The notes under the pieces are model-generated. The model had not been told where the DNA came from and made no database searches. It was given only the letters and a program-made list of their open reading frames with translations. The position numbers and the translations under genes were made by a program. Shown here piece by piece: positions 23,875 to 35,153 of a stretch of 64,000 bases of DNA; the stretch's first letter is position 1; the number at the start of each line of letters is the position of its first letter. Source of the stretch: Ehretia macrophylla (lineage: Eukaryota; Streptophyta; Magnoliopsida; Boraginales; Ehretiaceae); assembly GCA_037974665.1 (NCBI GenBank), contig CM075775.1, positions 64,164,644 to 64,228,643 of the forward strand, given 5' to 3'.

Positions 23875-24432
23875 CCTTTTGAATTTTTTGTGCTTTGGTT
23901 AGGGTTGCCAAAATACTTTATCCACCAAATTTCTATTACCGAATCCCACTGTACCTTGGGCAAGACAATTTCACTTCACATAAAGGCTGGCCCCGCAAAC
24001 CGAGGGCGTAGGGCTTGTGACCAGGTCTCCGTCGCTCCGGTGCACATAACTTTTGATCCGTAAGGACTTACGCGGTGTACAGCTGACCGTTGGAAAGCTC
24101 TCGAAGAGATCGATGACGAAGGTAGCTAGCTTGCTTGTTGTGCCCCTTTTTGGAGTCCAAAATCGAATGTTTTCATTAATTTTCGGCCACTTTTCTTTTT
24201 TTGCTCTATTTTTCTGTCCCAGATCATACGTCATGAGCTGTTAAAAGGACGACAAAGTTACTCGTAGGACATTAGAGGCCCTACAACACGTCGATATCAC
24301 GTCTTGCGAGGATGCAGCGTTGTTGAAGCAGATGGGTTGTCGTTAAGCCCATTGGACCTTTTGAATGGGCCATCTCTCTTGGCAGGGACTGTGAACCCTT
24401 AACACATAAAGGAATTGTGCCCTCAACATGAC

Positions 24433-24552
24433 AGGTGCGATCATAGCAGCACTAATGCACCGGATTCCAATCAGAACTCTGAATTTAAGCGTGCTTGCGC
24501 GAGAGTAGTACTAGGATGGGTGACCCCCTGGGAAGTCCTCGTGTTGCATCCC
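24433..24552 (+). rRNA. 5S rRNA: 5S rRNA gene copy, 120-nt lineage
   Basis: G1A, C14G, C34T, +A37, C47T, G51T, G65C, C116T; C14G is shared with 19371 and 52654. Confidence 0.95.
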
Positions 24553-25109
24553 CCTTTTCAATTTTTTTTCCCTGGTTAGGGTTGCCAAGATACTTTATCC
24601 ACCAAATTTCTATTACTGAATCCCACGGCAACTTGGCCAAGACAACTTCACTTCAGGTAGAGGCTGGGCCGCAAACCGAGGGCGTAGGGCTTGTGACCAG
24701 GTCTCCGTCGTTCCGGTGCCCATAACTTTTGATCCGTATGGACTTACGTGGCACACAGCCTACTGTTGGAAAGCTCTCTGAGAGCTCTACGATGGAGGCA
24801 TCTAACCTGCTCGCTATACCCATTTTTGGAGCCCAAAATGGAACATCTTCATCAATTTTTGGCCAATTTTCTTCCTTTGCTCTGTTTTTTGGTCCTGGAT
24901 CGTACATCGTGAGCTGTAAAAAGGACAACAAAGTTACTCGCGGGTCATTAGAGGGCCCTACAATGCGTCGATATCACGTCTTGCAAGGATGCTACGTTGT
25001 TGAAGCGGATGGGTTGTCGTTAAGCCCATTGGGCCTTTTGAATGGGCCATCTCTCTAGGCTGGGACTGTGAACCGTTAACATATAAAGGAATTGTGCCCT
25101 CAACATGAC

Positions 25110-25228
25110 GGGTGCGATCATACCAGCACTAATGCACCGCATCCCTTTAGAACTCTGAAGTTAAGCGTGCTTGGGCGAGAGTAGTACTACGATGGGTGAC
25201 CCCCTCGGAAGTACTCGTGTTGCACCTT
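25110..25228 (+). rRNA. 5S rRNA: 5S rRNA gene copy
   Basis: G31C, A37T, C39T, C47T, G81C, G97C, C104A, C118T, C119T. A37T and G81C are shared with the next copy, suggesting adjacent duplication. Confidence 0.94.
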
Positions 25229-25788
25229 CCCTTTTCAATTTTTTTTGCCTTGATTAGGGTTGCCATGATACTTTATCTACCAAATTTCTATTACCAAATC
25301 CCACGACACCTTGGGCAAGACAACGTTGCTTCATGTAGAGGCTGGGCCTGCAAACCGAGGGCGTAGGACTTGTGACCAAGTCTCCGTCGCTCCGGTGCCC
25401 ATAACTTTTGATCCGTAAGGACTTACGCGGCGCACAGCCTACTGTTGGAAAGCTCTCTGAGAGCTCTACGACGAAGGCAGCTAGCTTTCTTGCTATGCCC
25501 ATTTTTCGATCCCAAAATCGAACATTTTGATCAGTTTCTGGCCACTTTTCTTCTTTTGCTCTGTTTTTCTATCACGGATAGTACGTCGTGTGCTGTTAAA
25601 AGGACGACAAAGTTACTCGCGGAATATTAGAGGGCCCTACAACGCGTCGATATCACGTCTTGCGATGATGCTACGTTGTTGAAGCGGATGAGTTGTCATT
25701 AAGCCCATTGGGCCTTTTGAATGGGCCATCGCTCTAGGATGGGACTGTGAACCGTTAACACATTAAGGAATTGTGACCTCAACATGAC

Positions 25789-25907
25789 GGGTGCGATCAT
25801 ACCAGCACTAATGCACCGGATCCCTTCATAATTCTAAAGTTAAGTGTGGTTGGGCGAGAGTAGTACTACGATGGGTGACCCCCTGGGAAGTCCTCGTGTT
25901 ACACCCT
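25789..25907 (+). rRNA. 5S rRNA: 5S rRNA gene copy
   Basis: A37T, G41T, C44T, C47T, G48A, C57T, C61G, G81C, G113A, C119T; the centre reads CCCTTCATAATTCTAAAG and the A box AGTGTGGTTGG. Probably not functional. Confidence 0.92.
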
Positions 25908-26448
25908 GATTTTCAATTTTTTTTGCCTTGATTCGGGTTGCCATGATACTTTATCCACGAAATTTCTATTACCGAATCCCACGACACCTTGGGCAAGACA
26001 ACGTTGCTTCATGTAGAGGCTGGGCCTGCAAACCGAGGGCGTAGGACTTATGACCAAGTCTCCGTCGCTCCGGTGCCCATAACTTTTGATCCGTAAGGAC
26101 TTACGTGGCGCACAGCCTACCGTTGGAAAGCTCTCTGAGAGCTCTATGACGGAGGCTGCCAGCTTGCTCGCTTTGTCCATTTTTGGAGCCCAAAATTGAA
26201 CGTTTTCATCAGTTTCCGGCCACTTTTCTTCTTTTGCATTGTTTTTCCGTCCCTGATCGTGCGTCGTGAGTTGTTAGAAGGACGACAACGTTACTCGCGG
26301 GACATTAGAGGGCCCTACATTGCATCGATATCACGTCTTGCGAGGATGCTGCATTGTAGAAGCGGATGGGTTGTCGTTAAGCCCATTGGGCCCTTTGAAT
26401 GGGCCATCTATCTAGGCTGCGACTGTGAACCGTTAACACATAAAGCAA

Positions 26449-26457
26449 TTGCACCCC
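26449..26457 (+). other. Junction of complete 5S gene deletion (copy 1)
   Basis: Sequence passes from AAAGCAATTG, at about -16 of the missing gene, directly to GCACCCC, the last seven nucleotides of 5S. TTG is common to both ends (about -18 and 111-113), so 128 bp were lost. TATA-like motif and terminator remain on either side of a 7-nt remnant. Confidence 0.93.
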
Positions 26458-27019
26458 CATTTTCAATTTTTTTTTGCCCTGGTTAGGGTTGCCAAGATAC
26501 TTTATCCACCAAATTTCTATTACCGAATCCCACGGCACACCTTGGGCAAGACAACTTCATTTCACGAAGAGGCTGGTCCCGCAAACAGAGGGCGTAGGGC
26601 TTGTGAACAGGTCTCTATCGCACCGGTGCCCATAACTTTTGAACCGTAAGGAGTTACGCGGCGCACAGCCAACCGTTGGAAAGCTCTCCGAGAGCTCCAC
26701 GATGGAGGCAGCTAACCTGCTCGCTGTGCCTATTTTTGGAGCCCAAAATTGAACATTTTCATTAATTTTTGGCCACTTTTCTTCTTTTGCTCTGTTTTTC
26801 CGTCCCGGATCATACGTAGTGAGCTGTTAAGAGGATGACAATGTTACTTTCGGGACATTAGAGGGCCCTACAATGCGTCGATATCACATCTTGCGAGGAT
26901 GATGCGTTGTTGATGCAGATGGGTTGTCGTTAATCCCATCGGGGCTTTTGAATGAGCCATCTCTCTAGGCTGGGACGGTGAACCGTTAACACATAAAAGA
27001 ATTGTGCCCTCAACATGAC

Positions 27020-27138
27020 GGGGGCGATCATACCACCACTAATGCACCGGATCCCATGAGAACTCCGAAGTTACCCGAGCTTGGGCGAGAGTAATACTAG
27101 AATGGGTGCCCCCCCAGGAAGTCCTCGTGTTGCACCCC
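27020..27138 (+). rRNA. 5S rRNA: 5S rRNA gene copy, diverged
   Basis: T4G, G17C, C39G, A55C, G56C, T59A, G75A, G82A, A90C, T96C, G97A. The A box reads AGTTACCCGAGCTTG and box C is also hit; probably inactive. Unusually rich in transversions to C. Confidence 0.92.
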
Positions 27139-27140
27139 GC

Positions 27141-27155
27141 TTTTCAATTTTTTTT
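27141..27155 (+). terminator. Pol III terminator (representative)
   Basis: TTTT then CAA then an 8-T run, just downstream of the mature 3' end. The same TTTTCAATTTTTTTT arrangement, with 7-10 T, follows almost every gene in the window. Confidence 0.9.
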
Positions 27156-27162
27156 GCCCTGG

Positions 27163-27170
27163 TTAGGGTT
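27163..27170 (-). promoter_or_regulatory. Telo-box-like motif (representative)
   Basis: TTAGGGTT on the + strand is AACCCTAA on the - strand, the core of the plant telo-box. It lies about 25 bp after the gene end in nearly every unit. Binding by telomere-repeat-binding factors is inference. Confidence 0.5.
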
Positions 27171-27359
27171 CCCAAGATACTTTATCCACCAAATTTCTAT
27201 TACCGTATCCCACGGCACCTTGGGCAAGACAACTTCGCTTCACGTAGGGGCTGGGCCCGGAAACCAAGGGCGTAGGGCTTGTGACCAAGTCTCCGTCGCT
27301 CTGGTGCCCATAACATTTGATCCGTAAGGACTTACGCGGCACACAGCCTACAGTTGGAA

Positions 27360-27374
27360 AGCTCTCCGAGAGCT
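27360..27374. repeat. Mid-spacer palindrome (representative)
   Basis: AGCTCTCCGAGAGCT, a perfect 7-bp inverted repeat around one C. It is present, exactly or with one or two changes, in most spacers. Function unknown. Confidence 0.75.
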
Positions 27375-27611
27375 CTACGACGGAGGCAGCCAGCCTGCTC
27401 ACTGTGCCCATTTTTGGTGCCCAAAATCGAACATTTTCATTAGTTTTCGGCCACTTTTCTCCTTTTGCCCTATTTTTCTGTCCTGAATCGTACGTCGTGA
27501 GATGTTAAAAGGACGACAACGTTACTCGCGGGACATTAGAGGGCCCTACAACGCGTCGATATCACGTCTTGCGAGGATGCTGCGTTGTTGAAGCGGATAG
27601 GTTGTCGTTAA

Positions 27612-27635
27612 GCCCATTGGGCCTTTTGAATGGGC
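27612..27635. promoter_or_regulatory. TGGGCC inverted repeat upstream of 5S (representative)
   Basis: GCCCATT at 27612-27618 pairs with AATGGGC at 27629-27635, at -86 to -63 of the next gene. It contains two TGGGCC motifs, which resemble plant site II (TGGGCY) elements. Present in most spacers; a role in 5S transcription is not shown. Confidence 0.5.
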
Positions 27636-27669
27636 CATCTATCTAGGCTGGGACTGTGAACCTTTAACA

Positions 27670-27697
27670 CATAAAGGAATTGTGCCCTGAACATGAC
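27670..27697 (+). promoter_or_regulatory. 5S upstream promoter (representative)
   Basis: CATAAAGG at -28 to -21 is in the place of the TATA-like element of plant 5S genes; GC lies at -14/-13 and C at -1. The layout matches that described for Arabidopsis 5S (TATA-like near -28, GC near -12, C at -1). Most units keep it. Confidence 0.8.
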
Positions 27698-27816
27698 GAG
27701 TGCGATCATACCAGCACTAGTACACTGGATCCCATCAGAACTCCGAAGTTAAGCGTGCTTGGGCAAGAGTAGTACTAGGATGGGTGACCCCCTGGGAAGT
27801 CCTCGTGTTGCACCCT
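27698..27816 (+). rRNA. 5S rRNA: 5S rRNA gene copy
   Basis: G2A, A23G, G25A, C29T, G68A, C119T. G2A, G25A and C29T recur in the copy at 29732, three units on. Confidence 0.96.
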
Positions 27817-28375
27817 CCATTTTCAATTTTTTTTGCCCTAGTTACGGTTCCCAAGATACTTTATCCACCAAATTTCTATTACCGAATCCCACGGCACCTT
27901 GGGCAAGACAACTTCGCTTCACGTAGAGGCTGGGCTAGCAAACCGAGGGCGTAGGACTTGTGACCAGGTCTCCGTCGCTCCGGTGCCCATACTTTTAATC
28001 CGTAAGGACTTACGCGGCACACATCCTACCGTTAGAAAGCTCTCCGAGAGCTCTACGACGGATGCATCGAGCTTGCTCGCTGAGCCCATTTTTGGAGCCC
28101 AAAATCGAACATTTTCATCAGTTTTAGTCAACTTTTCTTCTTTTGCTCTGTTTTTCTGTCCATGATCGTACGTCGTGAGCTGTTAAAAGGACGACAACGT
28201 TACTCGCGGGACATTAGAATGCCCTACAACGCGTTGATATCACGTCTTGCGAGTATGTTGCGTTGTTGAAGCATATGGGTTGTCGTTAAGCCCATTGGGC
28301 CTTTTGAATGTGCCATCTCTCTAGGCTTGGACTGTGAACTGTTAACACATAAAAGAATTGTGCCCTCAAGATGAC
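27698..28375 (+). repeat. Unit duplicated at 29732 (offset 2034)
   Basis: Shares with the unit at 29732: G2A/G25A/C29T in the gene, GGGCTAGCAAACCGAG or GGCTAGCAAACCGAG, TTTTAATCCGTAAGG, and CGAGCTTGCTCGCTGAGCCC in the spacer. This marks a duplication three units apart. Confidence 0.8.
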
Positions 28376-28494
28376 GGGTGCAATTATACTAGCACTACTG
28401 CACCGGATCCCATCAGGACTGCGAAGTTAAGCGTGCTTGGGCGAGAGTAGTACTAGGATGGGTGACCCCCTGGGAAGTCCTCGTGTTGCACCCC
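28376..28494 (+). rRNA. 5S rRNA: 5S rRNA gene copy
   Basis: G7A, C10T, C15T, A23C, A42G, C46G. C10T and A23C are shared with 29054 and 43839. Confidence 0.95.
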
Positions 28495-29053
28495 CCTTTT
28501 CAATTTTTTTTGCCCTGGTTAGCGTTGCCAAGATGCTTTATGCACCAAATTTCTATTACTGAATCCCACGGCACCTTGGGTAAGACAATTTCGCTTCACG
28601 GAGAGGTTGGGGCCGCAAACAGAGGGCGTAGGACTTGTGACCAAGTCTCCGTCGCTCCGGTTCTCATAACTTTTGATATGTAAGCACTTACGCGGCGCAC
28701 AGCATACCGTTGGAAAGCTCTCCGAGTGCTCTACGATGGAGGCAGCAAGCCTGTACACTGTGGCCATTTTTGGAGCCTAAAATCGAATGTTTTCATCAGT
28801 TTCTGGCCACTTTTCTTCTTTTGCTCTATTTTTTCATCCCGGATCGTACGTCGTGAGCTATTAAAAGGACGACAACGTCACTCGCGGGACATTAGAGGGC
28901 CCTACAATGCGTCGATATCACGTCTTGCGAGGATGCTGCATTGTTGAAGGGGATAGGTTGTCGTTAAGCCCATTGGGCCCTATGAATGGGTCTTCTCTCT
29001 AGGCTGGGACTGTGAACCGTTAACACATAAAAGAATTGTGCCCTCAGCATGAC

Positions 29054-29172
29054 GGGTGCGATTATACCAGCACTACTGCACCGGATCCCGTCCGTACTCC
29101 AAAGTTAAGCCTGCTTGAGCGAGGGTAGTACTAGGATTGATGACCCCCTGGGAAGTCCTCGTGTTGCACCCC
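29054..29172 (+). rRNA. 5S rRNA: 5S rRNA gene copy
   Basis: C10T, A23C, A37G, A40C, A42T, G48A, G58C, G65A, A71G, G85T, G87A; box C reads GGATTGATGACC. Probably inactive. Confidence 0.93.
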
Positions 29173-29731
29173 CCTTTTCAATTTTTTTTGCCCTGGTTAG
29201 GGTTCCCAAGATACTTTATCCACCAAATTTTTATTACCGAATCCCACTGCACCTTGGGCAAGACAACTTTGCTTCACGTAGAGGCTGGGCCCGCAAACCG
29301 AGGGCGTAGGGCTTGTGACCAGGTCTCCGTCGCTCCGGTGCCCATAACTTTTGATCCGTAAGGACTTACATGGCGCACAACCTATAGTTGTAAAGCTCTC
29401 CGAGAGCTCTACGATGGAGGCAGCTAGCTTGCTCGCTATGCTTATTTTTGGAGCCCAAAATCGAACGTTTTCATAAGTTTTTGTCCACTTTTCTTCTTTT
29501 GCACTGTTTTTTCGTCCTGGATCGTAGGTCGTGAGCTATTAAAAGGATGAGAAAGGTACTCACGGGACATTAGAGGGCCCTACAACGCATCGATATCACG
29601 TCCTGCGAGGATGCTACGTTGTTGAAGCGGATGGGTTGTCGTTAAGCCCATTGGGCCTTTTGAATGGGCCATCTATCTAGGCTAGGACTGTGAACCATTA
29701 ACACATAAAGGAATTGTGCCCTCAACATGAC

Positions 29732-29850
29732 GAGTGCGATCATACAAGCACTAATACACTGGATCCCATCAGAACTCCGAAGTTAAGCGTGCTTGGGCTA
29801 GAGTAGTACTAGGATGGGTGACCCCCTGGGAAGTCCTCGTGTTGCACCTT
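29732..29850 (+). rRNA. 5S rRNA: 5S rRNA gene copy
   Basis: G2A, C15A, G25A, C29T, G68T, C118T, C119T; duplicate of the 27698 lineage. Confidence 0.95.
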
Positions 29851-30410
29851 CCCTTTTCAATTTTTTTTGCCCTAGTTAGGGTTCCCAAGATGCTTTATCT
29901 ACCAGATTTCTATTACCGAATCCCACGACAACTTTGGCAAGACAATTTCGCTTCACGTAGAGGCTAGGCTAGCAAACCGAGGGTGTGGGGATTGCGACCA
30001 GGTCTCCGTCGCTCCGGTGCCCATAACTTTTAATCCGTAAGGACTTACGCGGCGCACATCATACCATTGGAAGGCTCTCCGAGAGCTCTAAGACGGATGC
30101 AGCGAGCTTGCTCGCTGAGCCCATTTTTGGAGCCCAAAATCGAACATTTTCATCAGTTTCCGCCAACTTTTCTTCTTTTGCTCTGTTTTTCCGTCCGAGA
30201 TCGTACGTCGTGAGCTGTTAAAAGGACGACAACGTTACTCGCGGGACATAAGAGGGCCCTACAATGCGTTGATATCTTGTCTTGCGAGTATGCTGCGTTG
30301 TTGAAGCAGATGGGTTGTCATTAAGCCCATTGGGCCTTTTGAATGGGCCATCTCTCTAGGCTGGGATTATGAACTGTTAACACATAAAGGAATTGTGCCC
30401 TCAACATGAC

Positions 30411-30529
30411 GGGTACGATCATACCAGCACTAATGCACCGGAAACCATCAGAACTCCGAAGTTAAGCGTGCTTGGGTGAGAGTAGTACTAGGATGGGGGA
30501 TCCCCTGGGAAGTCATAGTGTTGCACCTC
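30411..30529 (+). rRNA. 5S rRNA: 5S rRNA gene copy
   Basis: G5A, T33A, C34A, C67T, T88G, C91T, C105A, C107A, C118T. The AGTCATAGTG 3' region and GGGGGA box C are shared with the copy at 45196. Confidence 0.94.
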
Positions 30530-31088
30530 CCTTTTCAATTTTTTTTGCCCTGGTTAGGGTTCCCAAGATACTTTATCCACCAAATTTCTATTATCGAATC
30601 CCACCGCACCTTGGGCAAGACAACTTCGATTCAAGTAGAGGCTGGGCCAGCAAACCGAGGGCGTAGGGCTTTTGACCAAGTCTCCGTCGCTCCGGTGCCC
30701 ATAACTTTTGATCCGTATGGACTTACGCGGCGCACAACATACCGTTGGAAAGCTCTCTGAGAGCTCTACAATGGAGGCAGCGAGCCTACTCGTTGTGCCT
30801 ATTTTTGGAGCCCAAAATCGAACATTTTCATCAGTTTCTGCCCACTTTTCTTCTTTTGCTATGTTTTTCCGTCCGAGATCGTACGTCGTGAGCTATGAAA
30901 AGGACGACAACGTTACTCGCGGGACATTAGGGGGCCCTACAACGCATCGATATCACGTCTTGCGAGGATGCTGCGTTGTTGAAGCGGATGGGTTGTCGTT
31001 AAGCCCATTGGACCATTTGAATAGGCCATCGCTCTAGGCTAGGACAGTGAACCGTTAACACATAAAGGAATTGTGACCTCAACAAGAC

Positions 31089-31208
31089 AGGTACGATCAT
31101 ACCAGCACTAATGTACCGGATCCCAATCAGAACTCCAAAGTTAAGCATGCTTGTGCGAGAGTAGTACTAGGATGGGTGACCCCCTGGGAAGTCCTCGTAT
31201 TGCACCCC
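31089..31208 (+). rRNA. 5S rRNA: 5S rRNA gene copy, 120-nt, mosaic
   Basis: G1A, G5A, C26T, +A37, G48A, G58A, G65T, G110A; has the extra A but not G51T. Same combination in its partner at 45874. Confidence 0.95.
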
Positions 31209-31767
31209 AATTTTCAAATTTTTTTTCCCTGGTTAGGGTTGCCAATATACTTTATGCACCAAATTTCTATTACCGAATCCCACAACACCATGGGCAAAAC
31301 AACTTCACTTCACATAGAGGCTGGGCGCGCAAACCGAGGGCGTAGAGCTTGTGACCAGGTTTCCGTCGCTTCGGTTCTCATACCTTTTGATACGTAAGGA
31401 CTTACGCGGCGCACAGCATACCGTTGGAAAGCACTCCGAGTGCTCTACGATGGAGGCAACAAGCCTATACACTGTGCCCATTTTTGGAGCCTAAAATCAA
31501 ACTTTTTCATCAGTTTCTGGCCACTTTTCTTCTTTTCCTCTGTTTTTCCGTCCCGGATCGTACGTCGTGAGCTGTTAAAAGAACAACAATGTTACTCGCG
31601 GGACATTAGAGGGCCCTACAACGCATCGATATCACGTCTTGCTAGGATGCTGCTTTGTTGAAGCGGATGGGTTGTTGTTAAGCCAATTGGGCCTTTTGAA
31701 TGGGCCATCTCTCTAGGCTGGGACTGTGAACCGTTAACACATAAAGGAATTGTGCCCTCAACATGAT

Positions 31768-31886
31768 GGGTGCGATCATACCAGCACTAATGCATCGGAT
31801 CCCATCAGAACTCTGAAGTTAAGCGTGTTTGAGCGAGAGTAGTACTACGATGGGTGACCCCCTGGGAAGTCCTCGTGTTGCACCCT
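31768..31886 (+). rRNA. 5S rRNA: 5S rRNA gene copy
   Basis: C28T, C47T, C61T, G65A, G81C, C119T; T at -1. 674-bp unit. Confidence 0.96.
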
Positions 31887-32441
31887 CCTTTTCAATTTTT
31901 TTTGCCCTGGTTAGGGTTCCCAAGATACTTTATCCACCAAATTTCTATTACCGAATCCCACGAAACCTTGGGCAAGACAACTTCACTTCACAAAGAGGCT
32001 AGGCCTGCAAACCGAGGGCGTAAGGCTTGTGACCAAGTCTCCGTCGCTCCAGTGCCCATAACTTTTGATCCATAAGGACTTACGTAACGCACAGCCGACC
32101 GTTGGAAAGCTCTCCGAGAGCTCTACGACGGAGGCAGCTAGCTCCTTGTGCCCATTTATGGATCCCAAAATTGAACGTTTTCATCAGTTTCTGGTCACTT
32201 TTCTTCTTTTGCTATGTTTTTTAGTCCCAGATCGTACTTCGTGACCTGTTAAAAGGACAACAACGTTACTCGCGGGACATTAGAGGGCCCTGCAACGCGT
32301 AGATATCACATCTTGTGAGGATGTTGCGTTGTTGAAGCAAATGGGTTGTCATTAAGCCCATTGGGCCTTTTGAATGGGCCATCTCTCTAGGCTGGGACTG
32401 TGAACCGTTAACATATAAAAGAATTGTGCCCTCAACATGAC

Positions 32442-32560
32442 AGGTGCGATCATACTAGCACTAATGCACCGGATCCCATCAGAACTCCGAAGTTAAGCGT
32501 GCTTGGGCAAGAGTAGTACTCGGATGGGGGATCCCTTGGGAAGTCCTCGTGTTGCACGAC
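32442..32560 (+). rRNA. 5S rRNA: 5S rRNA gene copy
   Basis: G1A, C15T, G68A, A80C, T88G, C91T, C95T, C117G, C118A. The 3' end GCACGAC would mispair in the terminal stem. Confidence 0.94.
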
Positions 32561-33118
32561 CCTTTTCAATTGTTTTTTCCCTGGATAGGGTTGCCAAGAT
32601 ACTTTATCCACCAAATTTCTATTACTGAATCGCACGGCACCTTGTGCAAGGCAACTTCGCTTCACGTAGAGGCTGGGCCCGCAAATCGAGGGCGTAGGCT
32701 TGTGACCAGGTCTCCGTCGCTCCGGTGCCCATAACTTTTGATCTGTAAGGACTTACGCGGCACACAGCCTACCGTTGGAAAGCTCTCCAAGAGCTCTACG
32801 ATGAAGGCAACTAGCTTGCTCGCTATGCCCGTTTATGGAGCCCAAAATCAAATATTTTCATCAGTTTTCACCCACTTTTCTACTTTTGCTCTATTTTTCC
32901 ATCACGGATCGTACGTCGTGAGTTGTTAAAAAGACGACAAAGTTATTCGCGAAACATTAGAGGGCCCTACAACGCATCGATATCAGGTCTGGCGAGGATG
33001 CTGCGTTGTTGAAGCGGATGGGTAGTCGTTAGGCCTATTGGGACTTTTGAATGGGCCATCTCTCTAGGCTGGGACTTTGAACCTGTAACACATAAAGGAA
33101 TTGTGCCCTCAACATGAC

Positions 33119-33237
33119 GTGTGTGATCATACCAGCACTAATGCACCGGATCCCATCAGAACACCGAAGTTAAGCATGCTTGGGCAAGAGTAGTACTAGG
33201 ATGGGTGACCCCCTCGGAAATCCTCGTGTTGTACCCC
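33119..33237 (+). rRNA. 5S rRNA: 5S rRNA gene copy
   Basis: G2T, C6T, T45A, G58A, G68A, G97C, G102A, C114T. Starts the T45A (AACACCGAAG) subfamily of 33-60 kb. The AAGATAATTTATC spacer mark is shared with 39220, 47227 and 50615. Confidence 0.95.
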
Positions 33238-33795
33238 CCTTTTCAATTTTTTTTGCCCTGGTTAGGGTTCCCAAGATAATTTATCCACCAAATTTCTATT
33301 ATCGAATCCCACGGCACCTTGGGCAAGACAATTTCGCTTCACGTAGAGGCTTGGCCCGCAAACCGAAGGCGTAGGGCTTGTGACCTAGTCTCCGTCGCTC
33401 CGGTGCCCATAACTTTTGATCCACAAGGACTTACGCGGCGCACAGCCTACCGTTGGAAAGCTCTCTGAGAGCTCTACAACAGAGGCAGCTAGCCTATTCA
33501 CTGTGCCTATTTTTGGAGCCCAAAATTGAACATTTTCATCAGTTTCCGGCCACTTTTCTTCTTTAACTCTGTTTTTGGGTCCCGAATTGTACGTCGTGAG
33601 CTGTTAAAAGGATGACAACGTTACTCGCGGGACATTAGAGGGCCCTACAACGCATCGATATCACGTCTTGCGAGGATGCTGCGTTGTTGAAGCTAATGGT
33701 TGTCGTTAAGCCCATTGGACCTTTTAAATGGGCCATCTATCTAGGCTGGGACTGTGAACCGTTAACACGTAAAGGAATTGTGCCCTCAACATGAC

Positions 33796-33915
33796 GGGTG
33801 CGATCTTACCAGCACTAATGCACCGAATCCCAATCAAAACTCCGAATTGAAGTGTGCTTGGGCGAGAGTAGTACTAGGATGGGTGACCCCCTGGGAAGTC
33901 CTCGTGTTGCACCCC
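33796..33915 (+). rRNA. 5S rRNA: 5S rRNA gene copy, 120-nt lineage
   Basis: A11T, G31A, +A37, G41A, G51T, T53G, C57T; A box reads ATTGAAGTGTGCTTG. Confidence 0.94.
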
Positions 33916-34474
33916 CCTCTTCAATTTGGTTTGCCCTAGTTAGGGTTGCCTAGATACTTTATCCACCAAATTTCTATTACCGAATCCCACGGCACCTTGG
34001 GCAAGACAACTTGTTTCACGTAGAGGCTGGGCAAGCAAACCGAGGGCGTAGGGCTTGTGACCAGGTCTCCGTCGCTCTGGTGCCCATAACTTTTGATCTG
34101 TAAGGACTTACGCGGCGCACAGCCTACCGTTGGAAAGCTCTCCGGGAGCTCTACGGCGAAGGCAGCAAGCCTGCTTGCTGTGCCCCTTTTTAGAGCCCAA
34201 AATCGAACGTTTTCATCAGTTTTCGGCCACTTTTCTTTTTTTTTCTCTGTTTTTCAGTCCGGGATCGTACGTCGTGAGCTGTTAAAAGGACGACAACGTT
34301 ACTCGCAGGACATTAGAGGGCCCTACAATGCGTCGATATCACGTCTTGCGAGGATGCTGTGTTGTTGAAGAGGATGGGTTGCCGTTAAGCCCAATGGACC
34401 TTTTGAATGGGCCATCACTCTAGGCAGGGACAGTGAATGGTTAACACATAGAGGAATTGTGCCCTCAACATGAC

Positions 34475-34593
34475 GGGTGCAATCATACCAGCACTAATGC
34501 ACCGGATCCCATCAGAATTGCGAAGTTAAGCGTGCTTGGGCGAGAGTAGTACTAGGATGGGTGATCCGTTGGGAAGTCCTCGTGTTGCCCCCC
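34475..34593 (+). rRNA. 5S rRNA: 5S rRNA gene copy
   Basis: G7A, C44T, C46G, C91T, C94G, C95T, A115C; followed by a C9 run instead of the usual C5-6. Confidence 0.95.
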
Positions 34594-35153
34594 CCCAATT
34601 CAATTTTTTTTGCCCTGGTTAGGGTTGCCAAGATACTTTATCCACCAAATTTCTATTACCGCATCCCACGACACCTTGGGCAAGGCAACTTCGCTTCACG
34701 CAGAGGCTGGGCCCACAAACCGTGGGCGTAGGGATTGTGACCATGTCTCCGTCGCTCCGGTGCCCATAACTTTTGATCTGTAAGGACTTACGTGGCGCAC
34801 AGCCTACCGTTGGAAAGCTCTCCGAGAGCTCTACGACGGACGCTGCTAGCTTGCTCGCTTTGCCCCTTTTTCGAGCCCAAAATTGAACATTTTCATCAGT
34901 TTTCGGCCACTTTTCTTCTTTTGCTCTGTTTTTCCGTCTCGGATAGTACGTCGTGAAATGTTAAACGGACGAAAAAGTTACTCGCGGGACATTAGAGGAC
35001 CCTACAACGCGTCTATATCACATCTTGCGAGGATGCTGCGTTGTTGAAGCAGATGGGTTATCGTGAAGCCCATTGGGCCTTTTGAATGGGCCATCTCTTT
35101 AGGCTGGGACTGTGAACCGTTAACACATAAAGGAATTGTGACCTCAACATGAC

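Larger units (their letters stand above)
25789..27019 (+). repeat. Two-unit block with deleted gene, copy 1
   Basis: 1231 bp, the same length as the block at 41929-43159. Both contain the same 5S deletion. Both also share AAAGCAATTG, an extra AC or AT in CACGGCAYACC, CGAAGAGGCTGG, GAACCGTAARGAGTTACG, GAGCTCCACGATGG, and TAATCCCATCG before the next gene. Confidence 0.88.
30411..32441 (+). repeat. 3-unit block, copy 1 (offset 14,785)
   Basis: Units 30411, 31089 and 31768 correspond to 45196, 45874 and 46553, each exactly 14,785 bp later. Shared marks: AAGTCATAGTG; GTRCGAGAG after a +A37 gene with G1A and C26T; CACAAAGARGCT; and a 4-bp loss in GCTAGCTC that makes the third unit 674 bp in both. 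Confidence 0.85.

Noticed and set aside
26449-26457. Mobile element insertion as the cause of the longer gene-to-gene distances
   Set aside because: No foreign sequence, terminal repeats or target duplication; the extra length is two spacers with the gene between them missing.
27161-27170. GGTTAGGGTT as an interstitial telomere
   Set aside because: Only one partial telomeric unit per spacer, not a tandem run.
27210-27221. ATCCCACGGC resembling the plant snRNA upstream element RTCCCACATCG
   Set aside because: About 8 of 11 matches, far from any start site; most likely chance.
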